Of a DNA stretch of 54,937 nucleotides, positions 1 to 8,369 are shown in pieces. Below the pieces are notes generated by a model that did no database searches, was not told the DNA's origin, and saw nothing but the letters and a program-made list of their open reading frames with translations. Both the position numbers and the translations under genes were made by a program. Position 1 is the first letter of the stretch. Every line of letters starts with the position of its first letter. This DNA is from Anaerolineae bacterium (lineage in GTDB: Bacteria > Chloroflexota > Anaerolineae > Aggregatilineales > Phototrophicaceae). The stretch spans positions 1 to 54,937 of the forward strand of contig JAHDWN010000035.1 of NCBI GenBank assembly GCA_023382675.1, given 5' to 3'.

Positions 1-399
1 GAAGATCACGTGCCCGATCAGACTGTTGATCTGCATCTGTTCGATGCGCAGCACCATATCACCCATGCCGAGCATCAGCGGCATCAGAATCAGTGCGCCG
101 AGCACCCACCAGACGATCCCATTGACCACGCCCGCCGCGATTGTGATGCCCCATGACGACGGCAGCCGCGCGGCCACGACCCCGTAGACCGCGCCGATGA
201 AAGCGCTGATGAGCAGATGCACCACCCAGCCGACGACGACGCTTTCAGAACCGACGAGCATCGCGATCATCGGGATCGCGCCCATCATCTGCATCATCAT
301 CCCAAAGACGATCCCGCCCACGATGCCGCCAGCAACGCCGTTGATGATCGCCGGAACCAGCCCGGCTTGGGTACGCGCGGGTAGTGTGTTGGTCGCCAT
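1..399 (-). CDS. Multi-pass membrane protein, 3' end outside the window
   Basis: The reading frame starts at 399 with ATG, preceded by a strong GGAGG ribosome site about 7 nt away, and runs off the left edge after 133 codons. The visible protein is very hydrophobic. It has Gly/Met-rich helices near residues 15-40 (GGIVGGIVFGMMMQ), 50-75 (VVVGWVVHLLISAFIGAVYG) and 80-108. This resembles small multi-pass proteins with GxxxG packing found in Chloroflexota, but I cannot name the family. The C-terminus is missing, so length and function are unknown. The frame is sound and the ribosome site is good, so it is very likely a real gene. Confidence 0.75.
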   Translation of the reverse strand, partial: MATNTLPARTQAGLVPAIINGVAGGIVGGIVFGMMMQMMGAIPMIAMLVGSESVVVGWVVHLLISAFIGAVYGVVAARLPSSWGITIAAGVVNGIVWWVLGALILMPLMLGMGDMVLRIEQMQINSLIGHVIF

Positions 400-553
400 T
401 TCAAGACCTCCCTCATTTGCAAACCGAGTAACCATAGGCAGGGTAAGCCAGAGTGAGGCCGGGTTGCTGTTGGCGCGACAACACTGATGCGCTTTTGCTG
501 TAGCTACTCAGAATATGAACTGTAATCTGAGGCGAAATGTGCCGGCGTCGCCC

Positions 554-683
554 GCCAGTAGCTCGAAGCCACTGGCTAGCGGGGTAAAGCCTGCTGAAGG
601 CAGGCTATCGGAATGCTCTCACCACTGACCAGCCACTTTCCAAGTGGCTTCCCGTCCACCAGCCCGACCGTTCGACGGTCGGG
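554..683. repeat. Palindrome cluster A (four hairpins)
   Basis: The gap 400-866 holds no convincing gene but carries four short hairpins. They lie at 554-576 (10-bp stem with one mismatch, loop CGA), 588-606 (AGCCTGC/GCAGGCT, 5-nt loop), 631-649 (AGCCACTT/AAGTGGCT, loop TCC) and 663-683 (CCCGACCGT/ACGGTCGGG, loop TCG). Each stem has a different sequence yet pairs perfectly or nearly so, and loops are mostly 3 nt. The 663-683 stem recurs in cluster B at 7382-7402. Their role is unknown; a dispersed repeat or an RNA processing or termination signal are possibilities. Confidence 0.8.
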
Positions 684-866
684 CGGTGCGGCATCGATGT
701 CCGACCTGAGTGGTTCCTATTTGCTGTAATTCTGTGATCCGTCGCCGGGCTACACCTGACAATTATCGGCGCCCCCTGCCGGTGACGCTTACGGAGCCGC
801 GTAGAAATGTGACTATAATAAAATAAAAAACAACTCTCTGATCGCTTATTTCTGGATAGATGCCTC

Positions 867-2966
867 TTGAAAGACTCGCCAGCCTCACACAACATCGGTG
901 CCTGGTTCCTGGGGCCGAAAGCGGAAAACGCCGCCCTCGAAGAAGAAATGATCCTCTACATCCTGCGCGATTATTTCCATTGGCGGCGCAATTACTTCCC
1001 CTCGGATCAAATGCTCATCTCGCGCCGGATGCAGCGCAGCTATGAAGATCAACACGATGTCATGATCCAGCAGATTGGCGAAATGCTCGCCAGTTTGCGC
1101 CGCCATTTCCCGTTCTACAGCCCGCGCTACATCGGCCACATGCTGTCGGATCAGACGCTGCCGTCGATCCTGGGCTACTTCGCCGGGATGCTCTACAACC
1201 CGAACAACGTCACCCCGGAAGCCGCACCCGTGACCGTCGAGTGGGAACTGGAGGTCGGCGCAAGCATCCTGAAGATGCTGGGCTACAACCCGCCACCGGC
1301 GCAGGGCACGAGCGCAGACGACGACCCGGTTGAATTCGGCTGGTCGCATCTGACCAGCGGCGGCACAGTCGCCAATCTGGAAGCGTTGTGGGCCGCGCGC
1401 AACATCCGCTACTTCCCGCTGGCGGTTCACGCCGTCCTGCGCCGCGAACACATGCATCTGGACATCCGGCTGCCCGGCGCGGCTGCCCCAACGGCGATGG
1501 AAGCGCTGGATGAGCGGCAGGTGATGCACATCGCGCCGGACGAGGCCATCGCCCTGCTCTCCCGCTTCGTCGATGCCGTGCGCCGACACTTCGATATCTC
1601 GATGGAAGAGGCGGCAACCCGCTCGTGGTCGCTCCTGCAAGCCAGCGGCCTGAGCATCGCCCACAGCGGCACGCTGCCCGGTTTTGCCAAAATCGAGCCG
1701 GTGATCTTCGTGGCCGGGTCGGCGCACTACAGCATTACCAAGTCCGCCGAGATCCTGGGTTTCGGCAAAGACAGGGTGATCCAGGTCGCCGTCGATGATC
1801 ATTTCCGTATGGACGTGGCCGATCTGGAGGCGAAGATCCGCCAGAGCGCAGAAGCCGGGTACTTCCCGCTGGCCGTGATCGCCATCGCTGGAACCACCGA
1901 AGAAGGCGCAGTCGATCCAATCCACGAGATCGTCGCCCTGCGCCGCCGCCTGGAGCAGGACGAGCACATCAGCTTCTGGCTGCACATCGATGCGGCGTGG
2001 GGCGGTTATATCCGCTCCCTGTTTGTGGATGAATGCTCAGCTTCTGGCAGCACAGACGAGAAGCTGGCGGCGGTCGCCAATTTTGTCAGTTGCACGCTGC
2101 CCGCGCTCGACGACAAGCGCGTGGACTGGGGCAAGAGTCTGGTTGGGCGGGCATACCTGGCTTTTCCCGCGTCGGAATCGGTGACCATCGACCCGCACAA
2201 GATGGGCTATTCGCCGTATCCGGCAGGCATCATCGCCTTTCGTAATGATCGCGTGCGCCACTTTCTAACCCAGGAAGCACCTTATATCACGCTGACGACG
2301 CGCACGGGCGAAACGATGCAGGCGCAAACCCATCGCCCGCCCGTCAACGTCGGCCCATTCATCCTCGAAGGCTCGAAACCGGGGGCGGCAGCGGCCAGCG
2401 TCTGGCTATCCCACCGCGTGATCGCGCCCAACCGGGACGGCTACGGGCAGATTGTGCGCGCCTCGCTGCTGGCTGCGCGCGAACTCTATGAACGGCTGCT
2501 GCATTGGGAGCAGTATTGCGCCAGCCACGACATCGACACACGCTACGAATTCATCCCCCTCACCGCCGACCCGCCGGATACGAATATCGTCTGCTTCGTC
2601 ATCAAAGAGAAGACGAGTCGCTCCCTGGCGCGCATGAACACACTCACGCAGTGGGTCTATAAGCGCTTTACGATTGAGGCGGAACTGGATGAGCGTGAAT
2701 ACAGTTACGCGCAGCCCTACTTCCTGTCGCGCACGCGCCTCAACGCGCAACACTACGGCGAAAAGGCGCTCCAACCCTTCTTCGAGCGGGCGGCCATCAA
2801 TCCCAAAGCCTATCCGGACGAGGGAACCTTTGTCTTGCGCTCAACGGTGATGACGCCGTACATCGTCTTCGCCAGCGAGAGCGGCAGCGGACAGGACTAC
2901 CTGGGCAATTTCATGCACATTCTGGCGCAGCAAGCCGACCACGCGATCAGCGAGATGGATGCTTAG
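867..2966 (+). CDS. PLP-dependent group II decarboxylase-like protein
   Basis: This 699-residue protein belongs to the pyridoxal-5'-phosphate decarboxylases of the glutamate/tyrosine/aromatic amino acid type. The motif DPHKMGY places the Schiff-base lysine at about residue 445. A Gly-rich substrate and cofactor loop SGGTVANLEAL lies near 165-177, and HIDAAWGGY carries the Asp that contacts the pyridine ring. At about 700 residues it is longer than typical group II enzymes (450-550), matching a long-form subfamily whose substrate I cannot assign. The start is uncertain. TTG at 867 keeps the N-terminal WFLGPKAEN segment, which looks like part of the domain; the first in-frame ATG is at 948 and would remove it. 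No good ribosome site precedes either codon. The gene stands alone and ends convergently, overlapping the next gene by 4 nt. Confidence 0.85.
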   Translation: MKDSPASHNIGAWFLGPKAENAALEEEMILYILRDYFHWRRNYFPSDQMLISRRMQRSYEDQHDVMIQQIGEMLASLRRHFPFYSPRYIGHMLSDQTLPSILGYFAGMLYNPNNVTPEAAPVTVEWELEVGASILKMLGYNPPPAQGTSADDDPVEFGWSHLTSGGTVANLEALWAARNIRYFPLAVHAVLRREHMHLDIRLPGAAAPTAMEALDERQVMHIAPDEAIALLSRFVDAVRRHFDISMEEAATRSWSLLQASGLSIAHSGTLPGFAKIEPVIFVAGSAHYSITKSAEILGFGKDRVIQVAVDDHFRMDVADLEAKIRQSAEAGYFPLAVIAIAGTTEEGAVDPIHEIVALRRRLEQDEHISFWLHIDAAWGGYIRSLFVDECSASGSTDEKLAAVANFVSCTLPALDDKRVDWGKSLVGRAYLAFPASESVTIDPHKMGYSPYPAGIIAFRNDRVRHFLTQEAPYITLTTRTGETMQAQTHRPPVNVGPFILEGSKPGAAAASVWLSHRVIAPNRDGYGQIVRASLLAARELYERLLHWEQYCASHDIDTRYEFIPLTADPPDTNIVCFVIKEKTSRSLARMNTLTQWVYKRFTIEAELDEREYSYAQPYFLSRTRLNAQHYGEKALQPFFERAAINPKAYPDEGTFVLRSTVMTPYIVFASESGSGQDYLGNFMHILAQQADHAISEMDA

Positions 2967-3409
2967 GCTTCGTCCGTCCAGGTTTGCAGCGAGTCGAGCG
3001 CGGCTGTGACCGCCTCTTTGGTCACGCCCGCCTGGGACAGCATCTGGACGGCGTTGGCGTCGTCCAGGCTGCCGATGAGGAGGTGCGCGGAGGACAGCTT
3101 GTGATCGCCGCGCTGCCGGGCGCTGGCCGCCGCCTGTTCGAGCGCCTTCTTCAGCCCGTCGCTCAGATCGAGCTGCGCAATTTCGCCAGTCTCGATTTTC
3201 CCCGCCGGTCTGAGCTTCTCAGCGGTGACGCCCAGCCCACTCAAGACGCGCCCGGCGGTGCTGTCGCCTGCGGGAAGCTGCGCCAGCCCGATGAGCAGAT
3301 GGCGCACGTCGATCATGGTCGATTTTTCGAGAACAGCTTCACGCTGCGCCAGACTGAGGCAATTTCGTGCCGTGGCTGTGAAACGGAGCATCAGATTCGA
3401 ATCTGGCAT
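2963..3409 (-). CDS. Stand-alone Clp N-terminal domain protein
   Basis: This 148-residue protein consists almost entirely of the double Clp repeat found at the N-terminus of ClpA/ClpC/ClpB chaperones. The two repeats start at FTATARNCLSLAQREA and at LKKALEQAAASARQRGDHK, each followed by a conserved HLLIG segment. No ATPase domain follows, so it is not an unfoldase. Known stand-alone Clp-N proteins are thought to act as adaptors or substrate binders, which is an inference here. I chose ATG at 3409 because AGAGGA lies 8 nt upstream; an in-frame ATG at 3436 has no such signal. Its stop overlaps the convergent decarboxylase stop. Confidence 0.85.
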   Translation of the reverse strand: MPDSNLMLRFTATARNCLSLAQREAVLEKSTMIDVRHLLIGLAQLPAGDSTAGRVLSGLGVTAEKLRPAGKIETGEIAQLDLSDGLKKALEQAAASARQRGDHKLSSAHLLIGSLDDANAVQMLSQAGVTKEAVTAALDSLQTWTDEA

Positions 3410-3714
3410 ACCGGCTGTCCTCTTTGTTGCATTCACACACAGTCAGGATACACCAGAATCGCCCATCTACGAACGGTGATCGACCGCCGCTTGTCGCTCA
3501 GAAGCGCCCGAGCGCTTTCTTCATTCGTTCATCTGGCACTACACATTAACCAAAGTTACCATGTCATAATTCGCAAAATATGCGATAATACACACCAGTC
3601 TGACATGAAACCGCTAGAGCCGTTTGCCCTGTTATGCCCCTGATGGCTGTATCGCAGCCGCCTGCATTTTGTGTCACATCTCCGTCCGACGAGCGTAATG
3701 AGAGTGAGTGCGCA

Positions 3715-3909
3715 ATGAACCTTGAGACGGTCTCTGACAAGCATCTACACGAGTTGGAACGGCTTGCCGGGGAACTCCTGGCCGTCATCAGGCAGGCAAA
3801 ACTGCTCGATGAGCCGGTCACCGAGGCCATTCGTATGCTCCAGCACCAGGCAGGCGAAGTGCGCCGTTCGCGCTTCGATGCCGCCAACCGGGACTATCTT
3901 GGCTATTGA
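3715..3909 (+). CDS. Small hypothetical helical protein
   Basis: The 64-residue product begins MNLETVSDKHLHELERLAGE and is predicted from composition to be almost all alpha-helix, with regular Leu spacing and charged surfaces that could form a short coiled coil. It has no signal peptide or membrane segment. I chose the ATG at 3715 over an in-frame upstream ATG at 3634, because the extra residues are low in coding character and a GAG-rich stretch precedes 3715. The function is unknown. It lies 105 nt ahead of the DEAD-box helicase gene on the same strand and might share its transcript. Confidence 0.55.
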   Translation: MNLETVSDKHLHELERLAGELLAVIRQAKLLDEPVTEAIRMLQHQAGEVRRSRFDAANRDYLGY

Positions 3910-4014
3910 TCCCGGCGGGCAGATCTCTGTCGCACACGTCATCACAACCTATCGAAATCCAGACTGTGCGCGGGAGATGCGCCGCAGTTACACACACGCT
4001 CATATTGAGGCTAC

Positions 4015-5328
4015 ATGCAATTTAACGACCTGAAACTGATCGAACCGCTGCAGCGCGCGCTGCAAACCGAAGGGTACACCACGCCGACGCCGATCCAGGC
4101 GAAGGCCATCCCCCACATCCTGGCCGGTCGCGATCTCGTCGGCTGTGCGCAGACCGGCACCGGCAAAACCGCTGCCTTTGCCCTGCCGATGATCCAACAC
4201 CTGAGCACGACCCCCTCCCGGCACAACCGGCGGGTGATCCGTGGGCTGGTGCTGGCGCCGACGCGCGAACTCGCCAGCCAGATCGGCGATAGCTTCGCCG
4301 CCTATGGCCGCCATACCCAGATCAAGAACATCGTCATCTTCGGCGGCGTCGGCCAGCAGCCGCAGATCGACGCGCTGCGCCGCGGCGCGGACGTGCTTGT
4401 CGCGACGCCGGGACGCCTGCTCGACCTGATGAGCCAGGGCTACATCCGGCTCGACACGATTGAATTCTTCGTCCTGGACGAGGCCGACCGGATGCTCGAC
4501 ATGGGCTTCATCCACGACGTACGCAAAGTCATCGCCGCGCTGCCGAAACAGCGGCAGACGCTCCTCTTTTCGGCGACGATGCCGCAGGACATCCAGGATC
4601 TGGCCGACCGCATCCTGATCGACCCGGTGCGCGTCGAGGTCACGCCGCAGGCGACCACGGTCGAGAAGATCTCGCAGTCGGTCTTCCACGTCGAGAAGAA
4701 AAACAAGCGCGCCCTACTGGAGCACATCCTCAGCGACAAGGCGCTGCGCCGCGTGCTCGTCTTCACGCGCACCAAGCACGGCGCGAACAAGCTCGTCCGC
4801 CAGTTGGATCAATCCAACATCCAGGCGGAAGCCATCCACGGCAATAAATCGCAGAGCGCCCGCGAGCGCGCCCTGCTCAACTTCCGCACGGGCAAGACAC
4901 GCGTCCTGGTGGCGACCGACATCGCCGCACGCGGCATCGACGTGGACGACGTGACTCACGTCATCAACTACGAGCTGCCTAACGAGCCAGAGAGCTACGT
5001 CCACCGCATCGGGCGGACGGCGCGCGCCGGGGCGTCCGGCACGGCTTATTCGCTGTGTGATGTCGAGGAGCGGCCGTATCTGCGCGACATCGAGAAGCTG
5101 ATCCGCCTGCGCGTGCCCGTCATCGCCGATCACCCCTACGCCGATGCCATCAGCGAGGCGGCTTACGCGCCGCCGCTACAACACAACGGCAGCCAGCGCC
5201 CGGCGTCGAACGGCAGACAGCCCTCGCCGCAAGCCAACGGCCAGCGCCACAACGGCAGCGCCAACCCCAACGGCAAATCGTCGTATCGCCGCCGTCGCAG
5301 TCGCAATCAACGCACGGGCACGGACTAG
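4015..5328 (+). CDS. rhlE: DEAD-box ATP-dependent RNA helicase, RhlE-like
   Basis: This 437-residue protein has the full DEAD-box motif set in order: Q motif (TPTPIQ), motif I AQTGTGKT (residues 45-52), PTRELA, TPGR, motif II DEAD (155-158), motif III SAT, ARGID, and motif [10 protein letters not shown] near residue 330. The family unwinds short RNA duplexes using ATP, in ribosome assembly, RNA decay or cold adaptation. After about residue 385 the core gives way to an Asn/Gly/Gln-rich linker and a basic tail ([10 protein letters not shown]) suited to non-specific RNA binding, as in RhlE proteins. The gene is followed by a Rho-independent terminator. RhlE is the closest named type by architecture; the exact orthology is less certain than the family. 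Confidence 0.95.
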   Translation: MQFNDLKLIEPLQRALQTEGYTTPTPIQAKAIPHILAGRDLVGCAQTGTGKTAAFALPMIQHLSTTPSRHNRRVIRGLVLAPTRELASQIGDSFAAYGRHTQIKNIVIFGGVGQQPQIDALRRGADVLVATPGRLLDLMSQGYIRLDTIEFFVLDEADRMLDMGFIHDVRKVIAALPKQRQTLLFSATMPQDIQDLADRILIDPVRVEVTPQATTVEKISQSVFHVEKKNKRALLEHILSDKALRRVLVFTRTKHGANKLVRQLDQSNIQAEAIHGNKSQSARERALLNFRTGKTRVLVATDIAARGIDVDDVTHVINYELPNEPESYVHRIGRTARAGASGTAYSLCDVEERPYLRDIEKLIRLRVPVIADHPYADAISEAAYAPPLQHNGSQRPASNGRQPSPQANGQRHNGSANPNGKSSYRRRRSRNQRTGTD

Positions 5329-5341
5329 CACGCACATTTCC

Positions 5342-5371
5342 AGCCTGCCAGGGAATCTGGTGGGCTTTTTT
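5342..5371 (+). terminator. Rho-independent terminator after the helicase gene
   Basis: A 10-bp stem (AGCCTGCCAG with CTGGTGGGCT, two G-T wobbles, 5-nt loop GGAAT) is followed directly by six T residues, 14 nt past the helicase stop codon. Confidence 0.85.
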
Positions 5372-5403
5372 CGACCTTTCGTATGCAGGAGTAGATAAAC
5401 GAC

Positions 5404-6441
5404 GTGGCAGTTAAGACCGTAGATGGAGCGTTCGCGCCCACAGCCGACTCGATCCCCTGGCAGCAAGCTGTCGCTGGCTATCGCAAGAGCGACATGCGAC
5501 ACAGCCTGTGGCAAATGCTCAACAGCATCGCCCCCTATTTCGTCCTCTGGTACCTGGCTTATCGCAGCCTGGAAGTATCCTATGGGCTGACACTGGCGTT
5601 TGCCGTGCTCGCGGGATTGTTTGCCGTGCGCGTCTTCATCATCTTTCACGATTGCGGCCACGGGTCGTTTTTCGAAGCGCGCAAAGCCAATGACATCGTC
5701 GGCGTCTTGACCGGCATCATCACCTTCACGCCCTATTTTGCCTGGCGACACGCGCACGCCGTCCACCACGCCACGGCGGGCGATCTCGACCGGCGCGGCA
5801 CGGGCGACGTCTGGACGCTGACCTACGAGGAATATCTGGAACGGCCGCGCTTGCAGCAGATTTTCTACCGCATCTACCGCAACCCGTTCATCATCTTCAT
5901 CATCGGCCCGGTGATCGATTTCGTCGTCCTCCAGCGCCTGCCGCTGCGCGACGAACGGGCGAAGGCGCGCGAGAAGAACAGCGTCACCTGGACCAACCTG
6001 ACGCTGCTGGCGATCTTCATCGCTATGGGGCTGACCATCGGTTTCACCGAATACCTGCTCGTGCAGATTCCGATCATCGCCGTGGCGTCGTCGCTCGGCG
6101 TCTATCTCTTCTACGTCCAGCACCAGTACGAGAACACCTACTGGGAACGCCACGAGCAGTGGGACTACGCGACCGCCGCGCTTTATGGCAGCTCGTATTT
6201 CCAGATGCCGAAGGTGCTCCAGTGGTTCACAGGCAACATCGGCTTCCACCACATCCACCACCTCAGCCCCAAGATCCCGAACTATCGGCTGGAAGACTGC
6301 CACAATGAGAATGCGATGTTCCAGGTGATCGAGCCGCTGACCGTGCGCACCAGCCTCAAGTCGCTGCGCGTGCGCTTGTGGGATGAAGACCGCCACAAGA
6401 TGATCGGCTATCACAAGCAGGACGAAGCGCCGCTGGAATAG
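5404..6441 (+). CDS. Membrane fatty acid desaturase
   Basis: This 345-residue integral membrane protein carries the three histidine boxes of the di-iron desaturases: HDCGH at residues 82-86, HAHAVHH at 116-122 and FHHIHH at 281-286. Such enzymes insert double bonds into acyl chains using O2 and reduced ferredoxin, adjusting membrane fluidity. Hydrophobic helices flank the boxes (about 45-80, 100-115, 160-180, 200-240). The third box has the HxxHH spacing typical of delta-12/omega-3-like enzymes, but position specificity cannot be read from sequence. GTG at 5404 is the assumed start; AGGAG lies about 12 nt upstream, slightly far. The gene is preceded by the helicase terminator, so it probably has its own promoter. 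Confidence 0.9.
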   Translation: MAVKTVDGAFAPTADSIPWQQAVAGYRKSDMRHSLWQMLNSIAPYFVLWYLAYRSLEVSYGLTLAFAVLAGLFAVRVFIIFHDCGHGSFFEARKANDIVGVLTGIITFTPYFAWRHAHAVHHATAGDLDRRGTGDVWTLTYEEYLERPRLQQIFYRIYRNPFIIFIIGPVIDFVVLQRLPLRDERAKAREKNSVTWTNLTLLAIFIAMGLTIGFTEYLLVQIPIIAVASSLGVYLFYVQHQYENTYWERHEQWDYATAALYGSSYFQMPKVLQWFTGNIGFHHIHHLSPKIPNYRLEDCHNENAMFQVIEPLTVRTSLKSLRVRLWDEDRHKMIGYHKQDEAPLE

Positions 6442-6453
6442 CAGACATCGGTC

Positions 6454-6504
6454 GTAGGGGCGGCCCGATGGGTCGCCCAGGGCAAGCTACCGGCTTGCCC
6501 CTAC
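6454..6504. repeat. GTAGGGGC-type composite intergenic palindrome
   Basis: Outer arms GTAGGGG and CCCCTAC enclose two hairpins: GGGCGGCCC/GGGTCGCCC (loop GAT, one G-T wobble) and GGGCAAGC/GCTTGCCC (5-nt loop). I recall closely similar elements scattered between genes of Chloroflexota and cyanobacteria, but did not check this. It lies between the convergent desaturase and phosphoglycerate mutase genes, where it could also serve as a two-way transcription barrier. Confidence 0.75.
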
Positions 6505-6548
6505 AACCGGTCAAATCAATCTCGACGATGTATTAGAGCGCTCGTGCG

Positions 6549-7295
6549 CTATTTCGCTTTCGCCTGGTTAGCCACGGCCTGGGCAGCGGCTTTGATGGCT
6601 TCCTGATCGCCCAGATAATAATGCCGGATCGGTTGCAGAGCTTCATCCAGTTCATAGATCAGCGGCACACCCGTCGGAATGTTGAGATCGATAATGGCTT
6701 CATCGCTCATGGTGTCCAGGTATTTCACCAGGGCGCGCAGTGAGTTGCCATGCGCGGTGATGAGCACCTTCTTGCCCGCTTTGATCGTCGGCGCGATCTG
6801 CTCGTCCCAATACGGCAGGACGCGATTGACCGTATCTTTCAGGCATTCAGTGAGAGGGAGTTCCGCTGCGGTCAGGTCTTGGTAACGCGGGTCGTTGCCA
6901 GGGTAGCGAGGATCGGATTTTTCCAGCGCTGGCGGCGGCGTGTCATAGCTTCTGCGCCAGATGTGAACCTTTTCTTCCCCGACCTTCTGTGCCATTTCGG
7001 CTTTGTTGTAGCCCTGGAGATCCCCATAGTGGCGCTCGTTGAGACGCCAGTGCTTGATGACCGGGATCCAGCACAGATCCATCTGCTCCTCAGCCAGCCA
7101 CAGCGTGCGGATGGCGCGTTTCAGTACGCTCGTATAAGCGATGTCGAAGGTATAGCCCTCTTGTTTGAGCACTGATCCCGCGTTCCGGGCTTCGGCTTCG
7201 CCTTTTGCAGACAGATCAACGTCAGTCCAGCCCGTGAACCGGTTTTCTTTGTTCCAGGCGCTTTCGCCGTGGCGGAGTAGGACGAGCTTGTACAT
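6549..7295 (-). CDS. gpmA: 2,3-bisphosphoglycerate-dependent phosphoglycerate mutase
   Basis: This 248-residue cytosolic enzyme interconverts 3- and 2-phosphoglycerate in glycolysis and gluconeogenesis through a phosphohistidine. It shows the RHGE signature with the phospho-accepting His at residue 9 ([10 protein letters not shown]), followed by [14 protein letters not shown] and the second catalytic His in ITAHGNS. Length and motifs match the dPGM family closely. I chose ATG at 7295, giving [10 protein letters not shown], because GGAGA lies 7 nt upstream and family members start there; an in-frame ATG at 7358 adds 21 non-homologous residues. The gene is monocistronic and convergent with the desaturase. 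Confidence 0.95.
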   Translation of the reverse strand: MYKLVLLRHGESAWNKENRFTGWTDVDLSAKGEAEARNAGSVLKQEGYTFDIAYTSVLKRAIRTLWLAEEQMDLCWIPVIKHWRLNERHYGDLQGYNKAEMAQKVGEEKVHIWRRSYDTPPPALEKSDPRYPGNDPRYQDLTAAELPLTECLKDTVNRVLPYWDEQIAPTIKAGKKVLITAHGNSLRALVKYLDTMSDEAIIDLNIPTGVPLIYELDEALQPIRHYYLGDQEAIKAAAQAVANQAKAK

Positions 7296-7381
7296 AGGTT
7301 CTCCAGTGCAGACAACTATTGCCGACTGGATTTTCGTCCGAAGCAGATCGGATTTCAAGCTGGCAGATCATGAACCGCGCA

Positions 7382-7529
7382 CCCGACCGTCGAACGGTCG
7401 GGCTGGCGAATCTTGGAAGCCATCTAGAAGATGGCTGGCTCAAGGCACAAAGACGCACCGGCGTTTCAAAGGCAGCCCCATTCCATGGGGCTTACCCGAA
7501 TACGCCAGCAAGAGGCTTGGAGCCTCTTG
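7382..7529. repeat. Palindrome cluster B (four 3-nt-loop hairpins)
   Basis: Four perfect hairpins stand in a row, each with a 3-nt loop: 7382-7402 (CCCGACCGT/ACGGTCGGG, loop CGA), 7418-7436 (AGCCATCT/AGATGGCT, loop AGA), 7474-7492 (AGCCCCAT/ATGGGGCT, loop TCC) and 7509-7529 (CAAGAGGCT/AGCCTCTTG, loop TGG). Stem length is 8 or 9 bp. Stem sequences differ but always pair, so structure rather than sequence seems conserved. The first stem is the same as one in cluster A. The block fills the space between the phosphoglycerate mutase start and the stop of the next leftward gene. Confidence 0.85.
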
Positions 7530-7534
7530 CGCGC

Positions 7535-7948
7535 TCACCCCACCAGGAACGGGCGCACGCGCGGCCAGATGTAGACCGCGAACGCCGCCGCCGCGACGAT
7601 CTCCAATGCCCGCCCGATGAGGGCAGCAGATGACCCCGGCCCTTCGAGCCAGCCGCCCGCAATCGTCACCAGCACGCCCGCGTTGAGGATCAGATACGCG
7701 CCCCACGCCAGTTCGATTGCGCCGTACTTTGGCGCTTGCATGAAGCGCGGCAAGATCCAGAAGCCCACGCCGATCACGAACTGGAGCATCCAGCCGATCA
7801 GCATCAGCTCCTCGTGCATGTAGATCCAGGCGCGGTAGTTCGGGTCGAGCGTCAGCCCTTTGTTGAGCAGCATGTACGCGCCGACGGTGAAGCCGCAGCC
7901 CAGGTAGATCAACGAGGTGCGCACGATCCAAACGGCCAGCCGCGGCAT
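7535..7948 (-). CDS. Four-helix haem-copper-oxidase-like membrane protein
   Basis: The 137-residue product has four predicted membrane helices. One helix carries H45 followed by ELMLIGWMLQFVIGVGFW and then LPRF. This H-x-x-x-L-M-x-x-G-W pattern resembles the haem-ligand helix of catalytic subunit I of NorB/cbb3-type haem-copper oxidases, but at 137 residues only about four of the twelve helices are present and the copper-site histidines are absent. It is a paralogue of the protein just upstream, sharing the same helix order and motif. The two genes are 1 nt apart and surely co-transcribed. A haem b carrier or accessory role is an inference; the products could also be gas- or haem-sensing proteins. 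Confidence 0.75.
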   Translation of the reverse strand: MPRLAVWIVRTSLIYLGCGFTVGAYMLLNKGLTLDPNYRAWIYMHEELMLIGWMLQFVIGVGFWILPRFMQAPKYGAIELAWGAYLILNAGVLVTIAGGWLEGPGSSAALIGRALEIVAAAAFAVYIWPRVRPFLVG

Positions 7949-7949
7949 G

Positions 7950-8369
7950 TCAGCGCTCCTTGACCCGCGCCCAGGTGTTGACGATGAAGCCCACCCCGGC
8001 GATCCATTGCAGCACAGCCGACAGCACCAGCATCCAGCCCAGCCCTGCCGCCGGGTTGAGCGTCACCAGCGGCTCGCCGATCACGCGCAGCAGCAGCCCG
8101 GCGTTGAGCGTGAAGAAAGTTACCCAACCGAGCGGGATGCTCCGGCGCGGCTGCGTCTTGGTGAACTTGGGGAACATCCAGTAAGCGACGCCGAAGATCA
8201 TCTGCGTCACCCAGCCGACCATCAGCAGGTGATAATAGACCGGCTGCAGCAGGCCGACCCACGCGGGCAGTCCCAGCGGCGCGCGTGCCAGCGACGCCCC
8301 GCCGACCAGCAGCGCGGCCACGAGGTACATTAGGCTGGCTTTGATGAAGTAGCGTGTCAGCAGTGGCAT
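7950..8369 (-). CDS. Four-helix haem-copper-oxidase-like membrane protein, paralogue
   Basis: This 139-residue protein starts MPLLTRYFIKASLMYL and has four predicted membrane helices. H47 lies in YYHLLMVGWVTQMIFGVAYW followed by MFPKF, which matches the haem-ligand helix of NorB/CcoN-type subunit I and the equivalent helix of its downstream paralogue. The shared core is H-(2-3)-LM-xx-GW-xx-Q-xxx-GV-xx-W-xx-P-K/R-F. It is first in the leftward two-gene operon. The divergent neighbour, 700 bp away, encodes the octahaem cytochrome, so both units may serve nitrogen-oxide or respiratory redox chemistry; that link is inferred from position only. Confidence 0.75.
   Translation of the reverse strand: MPLLTRYFIKASLMYLVAALLVGGASLARAPLGLPAWVGLLQPVYYHLLMVGWVTQMIFGVAYWMFPKFTKTQPRRSIPLGWVTFFTLNAGLLLRVIGEPLVTLNPAAGLGWMLVLSAVLQWIAGVGFIVNTWARVKER

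Noticed and set aside
554-683. Palindrome cluster as a CRISPR array
   Set aside because: The repeats are not identical, spacing is irregular and there are no cas genes nearby.
885-1985. A 366-codon open frame on the minus strand
   Set aside because: It is antisense to the PLP decarboxylase, whose catalytic motifs are clear; the antisense product is Arg/His/Asp-rich without domains, as expected for GC-rich shadow frames.
5176-6414. A 412-codon minus-strand frame across the helicase end and the desaturase
   Set aside because: It runs against two genes with full motif sets and through a terminator, and its product has no recognisable features.
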